A DNA stretch of 21,816 nucleotides, taken from the NCBI GenBank assembly GCA_964524995.1, contig CAZGDV010000046.1, positions 1 to 21,816 on the forward strand, given 5' to 3'. Positions 7,893 to 15,430 of this stretch are shown one piece after another. The stretch is from CAZGDV01 sp964524995. Its GTDB lineage: Bacteria; Chloroflexota; Dehalococcoidia; SZUA-161. The position numbers were made by a program, and so were the translations under genes. Under the pieces are notes generated by a model. That model made no database searches and was not told where the DNA came from. It saw nothing but the letters and a program-made list of their open reading frames with translations. Positions within the stretch are counted from its first letter, which is position 1. Each line of letters starts with the position of its first letter.

Positions 7893-7921
7893 ATGAAACC
7901 ATATCCGAACGCTTTTGTCAA
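7893..7921 (-). promoter_or_regulatory. Probable promoter of the MaoC/flavoprotein operon
   Basis: On the minus strand, TTGACA (7921-7916) is followed by 17 bases and TTTCAT (7898-7893). The -35 is consensus and the -10 matches 4 of 6. It would leave a leader of about 145 bases before ATG 7741. The 313-base gap from 7742 to 8054 otherwise holds only the hairpin at 7995-8028. Confidence 0.45.
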
Positions 7922-7994
7922 ACTCGGCTGCCTTCACCGAACGCCTGCGACCAGCGAGGGGGATGCTGAGCCAGCCTACTGCGCAGGTAGCAAC

Positions 7995-8028
7995 CGGGGG
8001 AGACCGCAAACCTGCGCGGTCTCCCCCG
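7995..8028 (-). terminator. Hairpin after metF
   Basis: A perfect 13-bp GC-rich stem (CGGGGGAGACCGC at 7995-8007 with 8016-8028) has an 8-base loop and lies 27 bases past the metF stop. It separates the hydrogenase-metF operon from the MaoC operon promoter. No T-run follows on the minus strand. Confidence 0.6.
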
Positions 8029-8054
8029 ACTCATCACGCACTATCGATGTTCGC

Positions 8055-8981
8055 TTAGGCTACTTGAGGTCGGGGCAACAACCCGGCCGTCTCCACGATC
8101 TCCGGTACGGCCTCTTCCCACTCAATAGCCATGAGGTGTATGCCAGCCACGCCCTTGATCTCTCGCACCTGGTTGATTATGTCAACACATTGCTTGATGC
8201 CCTCTTTCTTGACGTCCTCCTTGGGCACCCCTTTGAGGCGCTCGATTATCGGCTCCGGCACGTCCATTCCGGGCACCTTGTTCTGCATATACCGAGCAGC
8301 ACCTATCGACTTGATCGGCGCGACCCCCGCCAGGATCTTGACCTGCTGGTCCAGGCCTCTGTCTCGAACGCCCTCCATCCACTTGGCGAACTTGTCCACG
8401 TTGTAGATGATCTGGGTCTGGATGAAGTCCGCACCCGCGGCCACTTTGTTAGCCAGGCGGAGTACTCTGAACTCGAAGGGGTCGGCAAACGGATTCGCCG
8501 CAGCGCCGATGAAGAGCTTGGGCTCGACATCCATTTCATCACCGCACTGGAACTTCTTGTCGTCCCTCATGTCCTTGACGACCTTCACGAACTGGATCGA
8601 GTCCAGATCGTAGACGCCCTTGGCCATCGGGTGATTCCCGAAGATCTGGTGGTCGCCCGTGAGACAGAGCATGTTGTTGATGCCGAGCGCGGCGACGCCC
8701 AGCACGTCCATCTGGAGTGCGATCCGGTTCCTGTCCCTGCAGGTCATTTGCACTATTGGCTCCAGCCCCATTTCCTTGGCAATAACGCACGACGCCCAGC
8801 TGGACATGCGCACCACAGCCGTCTGTCCATCGGTCACATTCACAGCGTCAACGTTGCCCAGAAGGTGCTTTGCCTTCTGCCTGATGACTTCTCCGTTGGC
8901 ACTTGCAGGGGGCCCCAACTCCCCTGTAACGGCGAAACTGCCGCTATCGAGCACCTTCTCCAGTCTGCTGTTGCTCTTCAT
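8055..8981 (-). CDS. metF: Methylenetetrahydrofolate reductase, MetF
   Basis: 308 residues, a TIM-barrel FAD enzyme of the Wood-Ljungdahl methyl branch that converts methylene-THF to methyl-THF in the cytoplasm. Near the N-terminus, TGELGPPAS carries the expected acidic residue E21. The LCLTGDH motif (D110) and the ADFIQTQIIYN strand are typical of the family. It lacks the C-terminal regulatory domain of eukaryotic enzymes. AGAGAGGT precedes the ATG. It lies 11 bases after metV in the hydrogenase operon. In Moorella, MetF works only with MetV and does not use NAD(P)H directly, receiving electrons through MetV from an Hdr/MvhD module. The same is inferred here. Confidence 0.92.
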   Translation of the reverse strand: MKSNSRLEKVLDSGSFAVTGELGPPASANGEVIRQKAKHLLGNVDAVNVTDGQTAVVRMSSWASCVIAKEMGLEPIVQMTCRDRNRIALQMDVLGVAALGINNMLCLTGDHQIFGNHPMAKGVYDLDSIQFVKVVKDMRDDKKFQCGDEMDVEPKLFIGAAANPFADPFEFRVLRLANKVAAGADFIQTQIIYNVDKFAKWMEGVRDRGLDQQVKILAGVAPIKSIGAARYMQNKVPGMDVPEPIIERLKGVPKEDVKKEGIKQCVDIINQVREIKGVAGIHLMAIEWEEAVPEIVETAGLLPRPQVA

Positions 8982-8992
8982 CAGCTACCTCT

Positions 8993-9637
8993 CTAGACTT
9001 TGGTTGCTGCGCCAGCCATTAGGCTAACGCTCCAATCCTTCGGTGCCGTGATCTGGCTAAGCTTATCCAAACGGCCCAGCTTCGTCAACCGATCGATTAT
9101 CTCCTGCCACGCGCACGGGACATCCGGTGAGACCTCGCACTTGCCATCGGCGGAGCCCCCGCACGGACCATTGAGAAGCATCTTGGAGCATCGGGCTATG
9201 GGGCAGATCCCGCCTGTGTACTCCAACATGCAGTCCCCGCACTCCATGCATCTCTCGCCTTGCCGCCACTCAGCGTGCCGCCCGCCCATCGACACAGTGT
9301 TGCAGCCCGGGTGAACCATTCGGTCGACGACCGACGAAGTCGCCTGCACGCCGACCCCGCAGCACAGGGCCAGAAGCGAGTCTGAGTCCACTATCTTGCC
9401 CTCGTGCGCGTTTAACGTGACTCTGACCAGGCTGTCGTTGCACATGAAGTCAATGAGGGACGTGCCCGTGACCGTCTTGCCCGCCTGCTCCAACTGCTCC
9501 TTCATCTCCAGGACTTCTTTCTCTCCCCCCGTATGACAACCCTCGGCGCAACCCCTACAGCCTACCACGAATATCTTCTTCTCGCCAGCTGTGTACTCGA
9601 GTATCTCTTCGAGCGGTTTCTGCTTGGTCGTCAGCAT
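8993..9637 (-). CDS. metV: MetV, iron-sulfur partner of methylene-THF reductase (copy 1)
   Basis: 214 residues from ATG 9637, with AAGGTG 6 bases upstream; the GTG at 9643 is too close to that site. The Cys-rich MetV/methylene-THF reductase C-terminal-like family is recognisable: VGCRGCAEGCHTGG near the N-terminus (C27, C30, C34) and a C-terminal cluster region from C130 (CMECGDCMLEY) through CPIARC and LNGPCGGS to C175. The start overlaps the protease stop as ATGCTGA, so translation is likely coupled. It should pass electrons to MetF encoded directly downstream. A paralogue is present at 21025. Confidence 0.9.
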   Translation of the reverse strand: MLTTKQKPLEEILEYTAGEKKIFVVGCRGCAEGCHTGGEKEVLEMKEQLEQAGKTVTGTSLIDFMCNDSLVRVTLNAHEGKIVDSDSLLALCCGVGVQATSSVVDRMVHPGCNTVSMGGRHAEWRQGERCMECGDCMLEYTGGICPIARCSKMLLNGPCGGSADGKCEVSPDVPCAWQEIIDRLTKLGRLDKLSQITAPKDWSVSLMAGAATKV

Positions 9638-10128
9638 TTCCACACCTTCGCTTTGTTATTGGCTTTGCCGGAGGACAGACCGATCTCCTCCAGCACAGTC
9701 TCGATAAGCCTTGGCATCTTCTCCTGCAGAGCCGGTGAGAGCTCGAGCCCCACCTCGACGCTCGCCGGTTCGATTCCGATGATGACGGTCTGCCCGGGCA
9801 TGTCGCCCATCAGCTTCATCATGTTGAGGTTGTCCACAATCCCGATTTGATGTACCGACGTGGCTATGCCCGGTTCTGACACGATCTTGTCGGGAGTGAA
9901 CCGATACACGGTTCCGGGCTCGTAACCGCCCTTGACTGCGTCGATGATGACAAGCTTGCCGGCGCCCTGGACCAGGTGCCCTATGTCTGGGCTGGTTCCG
10001 CCCTCGATAAGCTCGATGCTTCCATCAGACAAATCCAGCCGCTCCTGCAGAATACGAACAGCGTGAACGCCGACGCCTTCATCGCTCATTAACTCATTGC
10101 CGCTGCCTAATACTACTGTCCTGTCCAT
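9631..10128 (-). CDS. [NiFe] hydrogenase maturation endopeptidase (HyaD/HycI type)
   Basis: 165 residues from ATG 10128. The family signature VLGSGNELMSDEGVGVHAV is at 6-24. The three nickel-site residues of HybD-type proteases match E17 (DEGVG), D63 (IIDAV) and H93 (SVHQIG). It cuts the C-terminal tail of the hydrogenase large subunit after nickel insertion. The substrate gene ends 28 bases upstream and carries a 15-residue tail after its last metal-binding His. The ribosome site is poor (GGAG about 15 bases before the ATG), so translation may depend on coupling with the upstream gene. Confidence 0.9.
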   Translation of the reverse strand: MDRTVVLGSGNELMSDEGVGVHAVRILQERLDLSDGSIELIEGGTSPDIGHLVQGAGKLVIIDAVKGGYEPGTVYRFTPDKIVSEPGIATSVHQIGIVDNLNMMKLMGDMPGQTVIIGIEPASVEVGLELSPALQEKMPRLIETVLEEIGLSSGKANNKAKVWKC

Positions 10129-10156
10129 CAGAGGCCGTTCTCCAGCTTCCAGGGGA

Positions 10157-11716
10157 CTACGCCACGCGGTACTCACCGAGAGTCCTTCCTTTAGGAGTGA
10201 TGACGTGTACGGCGCAGGCCAGGCACGGGTCGAAGGAACGGACGATGCGGACGATCTCGAACGGGTTCTGCTCGTCTTTGACCTTCGTTCCTGTGATAGC
10301 CTGCTCCAGCGGGCCGGGTTGTCCCTTATCGTCGCGTGGCGACATATTCCATGTGCTCGGCACGACACATTGGTAGTTGGCTATCCTCTTGTCCTTGACC
10401 TCGATCCAGTGCCCGAGGGCTCCCCTGGCTGCATCGACGAGGCCCATTCCCGTGGACTCATCAGGTATCTCGTATTCCTGATACACGGGCTCACCCGGCT
10501 TCAACTCCAGCAGCCAAGCCGGCATCGTGTCGGCTATGACCTTGCAGCTCACGGCTCGCGCCAGGTGGCGGCCCAGCGTCGAGAACATCACCTCGGGCCC
10601 GGCCTTGAACTTGGCCAACGCAGGGTCAACAATCGCCTTCACGTTCTCGTCGCCAGCCAGGTACGTGGCCATGACGCGCGCGAGCGGGCCTACCTCGTAC
10701 ACCTCGCCATTGTACCTCGGCGACTTCACCCACGAGTAAGCGCCTCCCTTGTTCTCGTTCGGCACTGTGTCGCTGTCCAGCGGCTTCCTGCCGCTTGTCG
10801 ACTCCTCGTACCATGAGTGCTTCACCTGCTCGGCGATACTGCCGGCGTCGAGCGGTTGCAGCTTCAGGTCGGGGCCGACGGCCCCCTGCTTTAGCAGCCT
10901 CTTCCTCTTCGTGAGGTCGGGCTCCTTTCCGTCCAGCTCGTAGCTTCCGTAGGACAGGAGATGCTTGCAGCCCACACCTATACCGAAGTAGTCGCTGTAT
11001 ACCTCTGCGGCAGCCACAACGTCGGCCAGATAGACGTTGTCGATGAAGTCGCGCAGCTCGTTGAGACGCCACAGGAACGAGGCGATCTTATCCACGGTGG
11101 GGACTTCTGTCACGCCGCCCGGCACAATGGCCATGTTGTGCGGCATCTTGCCGCCGAATATGGCGCACATCTCCTGGGCCTTGCGCCGCATCCTCAAAGC
11201 CTCGAGATAGTGCTTCACCAGCTCCTGGTCTACCTCCGCCGGGAATCTGTAGTCACCTTCGTATCGCGGCACGAACGGCCCCAGTTCGCCGCGTTCGATG
11301 AATTCCTTGACGGACTTCAATGCGGGGTCGTTGCCTTCATACTTCGCCACCTTGGTGACGTCAACGTAGTCCAGCGCAGTCAAATGGTAGAAATGGAGGA
11401 TGTGGTCGGCAATGTGTGCCGCCCCCAGTATGAGGTTGCGCATCAGCCTTCCATTGTCTGGTATGGAGCCACCCAGGCCGAACGCGCTATCGAGGCACAG
11501 GGTTGCTGCAGTGGAATGGCTCGTCGGGCACACGCCGCAGATACGCTGTGTGATCCGCTGGGCGTCCCTCGGGTCACGGCCCCGGAGAATGATCTCGAAG
11601 CCTCGGAAAAGGGTGCCAGAGCTCCTGGCCTCCTTGACCTCACCACCATCGACGACGGCTTCAACCTTCAGATGGCCTTCGATACGAGTGATCGGGTCTA
11701 TGACGATCTTGCCCAT
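10157..11716 (-). CDS. [NiFe] hydrogenase large (catalytic) subunit
   Basis: 519 residues from ATG 11716, one base after the small-subunit stop. The N-terminal ITRIEGH, the L1 motif RICGVCPTSH (C60, C63) and the L2 motif RSFDPCLACAVH (C498, C501) supply the nickel ligands. A 15-residue tail after H504 is the expected protease substrate. The L1/L2 wording and the length resemble group 1 uptake hydrogenases rather than the shorter MvhA. The L2 position that is Sec in [NiFeSe] enzymes is Cys. It would oxidise or produce H2. With MetV and MetF in the same operon, it probably feeds the methyl branch. No cytochrome b or quinone partner is in the window. Confidence 0.95.
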   Translation of the reverse strand: MGKIVIDPITRIEGHLKVEAVVDGGEVKEARSSGTLFRGFEIILRGRDPRDAQRITQRICGVCPTSHSTAATLCLDSAFGLGGSIPDNGRLMRNLILGAAHIADHILHFYHLTALDYVDVTKVAKYEGNDPALKSVKEFIERGELGPFVPRYEGDYRFPAEVDQELVKHYLEALRMRRKAQEMCAIFGGKMPHNMAIVPGGVTEVPTVDKIASFLWRLNELRDFIDNVYLADVVAAAEVYSDYFGIGVGCKHLLSYGSYELDGKEPDLTKRKRLLKQGAVGPDLKLQPLDAGSIAEQVKHSWYEESTSGRKPLDSDTVPNENKGGAYSWVKSPRYNGEVYEVGPLARVMATYLAGDENVKAIVDPALAKFKAGPEVMFSTLGRHLARAVSCKVIADTMPAWLLELKPGEPVYQEYEIPDESTGMGLVDAARGALGHWIEVKDKRIANYQCVVPSTWNMSPRDDKGQPGPLEQAITGTKVKDEQNPFEIVRIVRSFDPCLACAVHVITPKGRTLGEYRVA

Positions 11717-11717
11717 G

Positions 11718-12614
11718 TTACTGAACCACCTTCTGACCGATATTCGGCAACACCTCGTCCGGTGTCTTCTCGTACATTGGCGATACGAGGTCGGGGAAAC
11801 CCTCCGACGCGCATCCAATACACAACCCGCCGCACTGCACACACCAGTTCACGCCGTTGTTCCACGTCCTCGTGGCACAGTCCGCGTGGGTGACGGGCCC
11901 CTTGCAGCCTAGTTCATACAGGCACCCCGGATCGCTGAGCTTCTTCGCGAACTTCTGCTCGTCATAGTAGGCGCGTCGCGGGCAGTTCTCATGTATCAGC
12001 TGGCCATAGAAGGCCTTCGGACGATTCAGCTCGTCGAGGTCGCCAGCCTTGGGCAGGCCTCCGATGAGAACGCTTGCCACGGTGCCCACGAACCAGTCAG
12101 GGTGCGGTGGGCACCCAGGTATATTGATCAGAGGGGTCGACACGCCCTTGGACTGGAACAACTGCATGACACTGACACACTGACTTGGATTGGGCTTTGC
12201 GGCCGGTATACCGCCGAACGCAGCGCAAGTCCCGAGAGCGATCACCGCAAGAGCATCACGGCCCAGGCTCTCCACCCTGGACGCGAAAGAGACGGGCTTG
12301 CCTTGCTTATCCTCACCGAGTGAGCAGTAGGAGGCCGCGTCGCCTCTCGTTGGAATCGCTCCCTCAACGACCAGCACGTAGCCGCCCTTCTTGGTCTGCC
12401 ACGTTTCCTCCAGGGCCTCGATCACCAGGTCCCCGGCCCCGGCCATCACGGTAGCCTGAAATCTGAGATTGACGTGTTTGCCCGGGATCACTTCATCGAC
12501 TAGCACGTTCTTGATTGTTGGACTTACCGAGTTGAGAACCGAGACCGAACAACCTGTGCAGGCGGCACCTTGGATCCATATCACAGGGATCTCTTGCGTC
12601 TTCTGGCTTGCCAT
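11718..12614 (-). CDS. [NiFe] hydrogenase small (iron-sulfur) subunit, no signal peptide
   Basis: 298 residues from ATG 12614 (GGAGGG just upstream). Three clusters can be traced: proximal C19, C22 (IQGAACTGCS), C130 and C168 (IPGCPPHPDW); distal H208, C211, C231, C237; medial C246, C265, C268, plus C258. C258 falls at the NW-C position that is Pro in standard enzymes with a [3Fe-4S] medial cluster, so a [4Fe-4S] is likely. The protein begins directly at the mature fold, with no twin-arginine signal and no C-terminal anchor helix. The promoter lies too close for a longer start. The enzyme should therefore be cytoplasmic, unusual for its group 1-like sequence. Confidence 0.93.
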   Translation of the reverse strand: MASQKTQEIPVIWIQGAACTGCSVSVLNSVSPTIKNVLVDEVIPGKHVNLRFQATVMAGAGDLVIEALEETWQTKKGGYVLVVEGAIPTRGDAASYCSLGEDKQGKPVSFASRVESLGRDALAVIALGTCAAFGGIPAAKPNPSQCVSVMQLFQSKGVSTPLINIPGCPPHPDWFVGTVASVLIGGLPKAGDLDELNRPKAFYGQLIHENCPRRAYYDEQKFAKKLSDPGCLYELGCKGPVTHADCATRTWNNGVNWCVQCGGLCIGCASEGFPDLVSPMYEKTPDEVLPNIGQKVVQ

Positions 12615-12654
12615 AGTCCCTCCATCTTGTCGGAAGCTCTTTGACCAAATACAT

Positions 12655-12683
12655 ATTGTAGCAGACACATCATCCTCTTTCTA
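12655..12683 (-). promoter_or_regulatory. Promoter of the hydrogenase-metV-metF operon
   Basis: On the minus strand, TAGAAA (12683-12678), 17 bases and TACAAT (12660-12655) precede the small-subunit ATG by about 40 bases. The -10 context GCTACAATATG is identical to that of the promoter at 2816-2844, which supports both. The -35 matches 4 of 6. Confidence 0.6.
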
Positions 12684-12713
12684 TAGCAGATATACACAAG
12701 GGGGGAGGGGTAG

Positions 12714-12735
12714 ACCCACCCATCCCTGGGTGGGT
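12714..12735. promoter_or_regulatory. Inverted repeat in the divergent control region
   Basis: ACCCACCCA (12714-12722) and TGGGTGGGT (12727-12735) form a perfect 9-bp inverted repeat around TCCC. It lies about 30 bases upstream of the hydrogenase -35. GTAGACC also recurs directly at 12710 and 12734. It could be a protein-binding site or a terminator-like stem; nothing in the sequence decides which. Confidence 0.4.
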
Positions 12736-12746
12736 AGACCTACGAA

Positions 12747-12780
12747 CTATGTGGTGACGGTTCTCTTCACCACAGCATAG
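12747..12780. promoter_or_regulatory. Second inverted repeat in the divergent control region
   Basis: TGTGGTGA (12750-12757) and TCACCACA (12767-12774) pair perfectly across 9 bases. CTATG (12747) and CATAG (12776-12780) extend the stem with a small bulge. It sits midway between the two divergent promoters and may be an operator. Function is unproven. Confidence 0.35.
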
Positions 12781-12791
12781 ACAAGCTGCCA

Positions 12792-12804
12792 GTTATGTGA
12801 TAAC
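12792..12804. promoter_or_regulatory. Perfect palindrome GTTAT-GTG-ATAAC, candidate operator
   Basis: The 13-base sequence is a perfect palindrome around a 3-base centre, in an AT-rich patch of an otherwise GC-rich region. It lies 117 bases upstream of the predicted hdr -35. It resembles the general form of dimeric regulator sites (CRP/FNR or Rex class) without matching a consensus well. Confidence 0.3.
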
Positions 12805-12920
12805 ATTGCACCTTGCTAGCTCATGGAGAGTAGGGACGACGAACCACCAACAGCTGCTATGCCAGGCCCGTTTCCCACAGAGTCAATAAGCCCCCATCCT
12901 GCACCTGCTAGGCCGGCGGC

Positions 12921-12950
12921 TTGACAAAACAATCCCTCTTCCAATGCTAT
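12921..12950 (+). promoter_or_regulatory. Probable promoter of the hdr-fdh-mvhD-metV operon
   Basis: A consensus TTGACA (12921-12926) is followed by 18 bases and TGCTAT (12945-12950), a weak -10. Transcription would start near 12957, about 40 bases before ATG 12999. The strong -35 with a poor -10 is a pattern often seen at activated promoters. Confidence 0.45.
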
Positions 12951-12998
12951 GCGCATTATGTGTAGATGGCCTGTGCCACTGGTGAGAGAGGTACGGCG

Positions 12999-13565
12999 AT
13001 GCCGGAGAGAGGTCTGCCTGAGACGATAGTGCCGAGCCCTTCGTTCCGGGAACACGTTCAGGAAAGGTCTGGAGAGAACGTGTGCGCCTGCTATCAATGC
13101 GAGAAGTGCACCAACGGGTGCCCCTTGGCGTTCTCGATGGACATCGTCCCCCACAAGGTCATCCGGGCCGTGCAGTTGGGGCTGAAGGAACAGGTCCTGA
13201 CCAGCGATACCATATGGATATGCGCCTCGTGCGAAACATGCACGACTCGATGTCCCAACGACATAGACATCGCCCACGTGATGGACTGCCTGAGGCAGAC
13301 AGCACGTAGTGAGGGGACAAAGGCGTCCCAACCCCAGGTTGCGGTCTTCCACGACGCATTCCTGGCGTCCATGAGGCGCTTCGGCAGGGTGCACGAAGGG
13401 GAGATGGCCGTCACGTACGCCCTGAAGAGCGGGGGTTTGAAAGGCCTTCTGTCGCTCTCGGGCATGGGCCTGGACATGTTCCGGAAGGGCAAAGTGAAGA
13501 TGTTGCCACACAGGCCCAACCGCGAAGTGAAAGACATATTCCGCGTCACGGAGAGAAAAGGATAG
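12999..13565 (+). CDS. hdrC: HdrC-like iron-sulfur subunit of heterodisulfide reductase
   Basis: 188 residues from ATG 12999, preceded by GAGAGG; the in-frame ATG at 12966 has no ribosome site and lies near the expected transcript start. Two [4Fe-4S] motifs are present: C31-x2-C34-x2-C37-x3-C41-P, and C75-x2-C78-x2-C81-x3-C85-P. HdrC carries electrons between HdrA and HdrB in the soluble complex. No membrane helix is present, so it is not a membrane-bound HdrDE type. hdrB follows after two bases. Confidence 0.9.
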   Translation: MPERGLPETIVPSPSFREHVQERSGENVCACYQCEKCTNGCPLAFSMDIVPHKVIRAVQLGLKEQVLTSDTIWICASCETCTTRCPNDIDIAHVMDCLRQTARSEGTKASQPQVAVFHDAFLASMRRFGRVHEGEMAVTYALKSGGLKGLLSLSGMGLDMFRKGKVKMLPHRPNREVKDIFRVTERKG

Positions 13566-13567
13566 CC

Positions 13568-14419
13568 ATGGAGGTCTCGATCTATCCGGGTTGCTCTCTC
13601 GAAGGGCTGGCGAAGGCGTACGGCGAGTCTATCGAAGCGGCATCGAAGGTCCTGGGGGTCAGCTTCAGGGAGCTGGAGGACTGGACATGCTGCGGGTCTT
13701 CCTCCGCTCATGTCACGAACGATGAGCTTGCTGTTGCCCTGGCCGCGAGGAACCTTGCGATCGCCGACCGTACGGGAAGCGATCTCGTGGTGCCCTGTGC
13801 AGCGTGCTTCCAGCGGCTCAAAGTCGCAGAGAAGCACCTCAAGGCCGGCAAAGCGGTAGAAGGGGTCCCCCGGTACGACGGCAGGTTCCGTATCAGGACG
13901 CTGCCCGATTTCTTCCTGGAGGACGTCGGGGAAGCTGCCCTGCGGGACAAGGTGAAGAAGCCACTGACCGGACTCAGCGTAGCATGCTACTATGGCTGCC
14001 TGACCTTGCGCCCTCCGAAGATTACGGACGCGAAGAACCCGGACAACCCGAAGGAAATGGACAGGGTGCTGGCAGCGCTGGGCGCGGATGTCAAGCCCTG
14101 GTCCTTCAAGGCGGACTGCTGTGGTGGCAATCTCACTCTAACTCGTCCCGATCTACATATGAAGCTGACTCAGAGGATACTGGACATGGCCGAGGAGGCC
14201 GGGGCGGATTGTATCGCAGCGGCGTGTCCGATGTGTCACGAGAATCTGGACTCCAAGCAAGCGGAGATATCGCGGGAGAGTGGCAAGACCTACGCCATGC
14301 CCGTATTCTACTTCACCGAGTTGATGGGACTAGCGTTCGGCGAGTTAGATGTCCAGAAGTGGCTGGGAAGGCATACAGTCGATCCGCGGCCGTTTCTGCA
14401 AGGGAAAGGACTACTGTAG
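13568..14419 (+). CDS. hdrB: HdrB-like catalytic subunit with two CCG domains
   Basis: 283 residues. Both Cys-rich CCG domains are complete: C9, C41-C42, C77-x2-C80, and C140/C144, C184-C185 (DCCGG), C220-x2-C223. In methanogen HdrB these bind two noncubane [4Fe-4S] clusters that reduce the CoM-CoB disulfide. Bacteria lack that disulfide, and the natural acceptor of HdrB in acetogens is unknown. AAAAGGA before the ATG overlaps the end of hdrC. Part of the soluble HdrABC core. Confidence 0.92.
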   Translation: MEVSIYPGCSLEGLAKAYGESIEAASKVLGVSFRELEDWTCCGSSSAHVTNDELAVALAARNLAIADRTGSDLVVPCAACFQRLKVAEKHLKAGKAVEGVPRYDGRFRIRTLPDFFLEDVGEAALRDKVKKPLTGLSVACYYGCLTLRPPKITDAKNPDNPKEMDRVLAALGADVKPWSFKADCCGGNLTLTRPDLHMKLTQRILDMAEEAGADCIAAACPMCHENLDSKQAEISRESGKTYAMPVFYFTELMGLAFGELDVQKWLGRHTVDPRPFLQGKGLL

Positions 14420-14434
14420 GAGAGGCGCAGGATC

Positions 14435-15430
14435 ATGGCGGAGAGCCAATCGGAAAGGGTGGCCAAACCTGACAAGGTCGGTGCCGTGATGGTGGTGGGA
14501 GGGGGCATATGCGGCATGCAGTCAGCCTTGGACCTGGCCAACTCCGGCTTCAAGGTCTACCTCGTGGAGCAAGAGCCGTCGATAGGCGGTCGGATGGCCC
14601 AGCTGGACAAGACCTTCCCCACGAACGACTGTTCTATGTGCATGATATCCCCCAAGCTGATCGAGGTCGGCAAGCACCTCAACATCGAGATCATCACCAA
14701 CGCGCAGCTCGAATCGCTTGATGGAGAGGAAGGCCGCTTCACGGCGACGGTGAAAGTCAAGCCCCGCTACATCGATGCCGAGAAGTGCACCGGCTGCGGC
14801 CTGTGTGCCCAAAGCGAGTACGGGGAAGACGTCCTGAGGTTCAAGGACGGGCAGACGTGGGTGGACAGGATCAGGGTCAACGAGCAGGTGTGCATCCAAT
14901 GCGGCGAGTGCGCGAACGCATGTCTGCTTGAAAACGAGAGCAGGCAGGCGATCACGGATATCGCTCTGGAGCGGAAAGCCCACCTCCTGGCTCTGCCGGA
15001 GCAGAAGACGCCGAACGAAACCCTGATGCACGATATCGCTCGCATGAGTACCGAGGAACGCGGGGAGTTCTGGCGCAGGCACCTGAGCAAGTGCATCAAG
15101 TGCTACGGTTGCAGGGAGGTGTGCCCTGTATGCATCTGCGAGGAATGTGAGCTGGAGGACCCGCAGTGGGTCAAGCCGGGCCGCATACCGGCGGACTACC
15201 CGCTCTTCCACTTGATCGCGGCCTACCACTTGGCCGACCGGTGTGTCGGATGCGGTGCGTGCCAGGATACCTGTCCCATGGGCATACCGCTTCTGACCAT
15301 GATGCATCTGGCGCGTATTGACAGGGAAAGGATCTTCGAATACGTGCCGGGCTTGGATGCGGAATGGAAGTCCAAAATCATCGAACGGGCCGACAAACAC
15401 CCGATAGGGGAAAGGAAGGTAAGGGCATGA
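14435..15430 (+). CDS. hdrA: HdrA N-terminal half fused to ferredoxin/FdhB-like modules
   Basis: 331 residues. Residues 17 to about 125 match the FAD-binding start of HdrA: GGGICGMQSALDLANSGF (22-39), EPSIGGRMAQLDKTFP and NDCSMCMISPK (64-74), then CTGCGLC (118-124). The usual continuation (EFDEGL...IPFPQA and the rest of the reductase domain) is missing here and is found instead in the protein at 17474. Residues 150-331 hold further [4Fe-4S] motifs: C153-x2-C156-x2-C159-x3-C163, CIKCYGCREVCPVC (220-233) followed by EECELEDPQW as in FdhB-like proteins, and C270-x2-C273-x2-C276-x3-C280. It likely carries FAD and links FdhA to the Hdr core. The stop overlaps the fdhA start as ATGA. Confidence 0.85.
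   Translation: MAESQSERVAKPDKVGAVMVVGGGICGMQSALDLANSGFKVYLVEQEPSIGGRMAQLDKTFPTNDCSMCMISPKLIEVGKHLNIEIITNAQLESLDGEEGRFTATVKVKPRYIDAEKCTGCGLCAQSEYGEDVLRFKDGQTWVDRIRVNEQVCIQCGECANACLLENESRQAITDIALERKAHLLALPEQKTPNETLMHDIARMSTEERGEFWRRHLSKCIKCYGCREVCPVCICEECELEDPQWVKPGRIPADYPLFHLIAAYHLADRCVGCGACQDTCPMGIPLLTMMHLARIDRERIFEYVPGLDAEWKSKIIERADKHPIGERKVRA

Noticed and set aside
7893..8996. A 367-codon plus-strand open frame over metF
   Set aside because: metF on the other strand is unmistakable, and this frame shows no motifs or ribosome site.
10157..12614. Hydrogenase subunits as MvhA and MvhG
   Set aside because: The small subunit has the WIQGAACTGCS start and the full three-cluster C-terminal domain of group 1/2 enzymes, and the large subunit is longer than MvhA with a group 1-like L2 motif.
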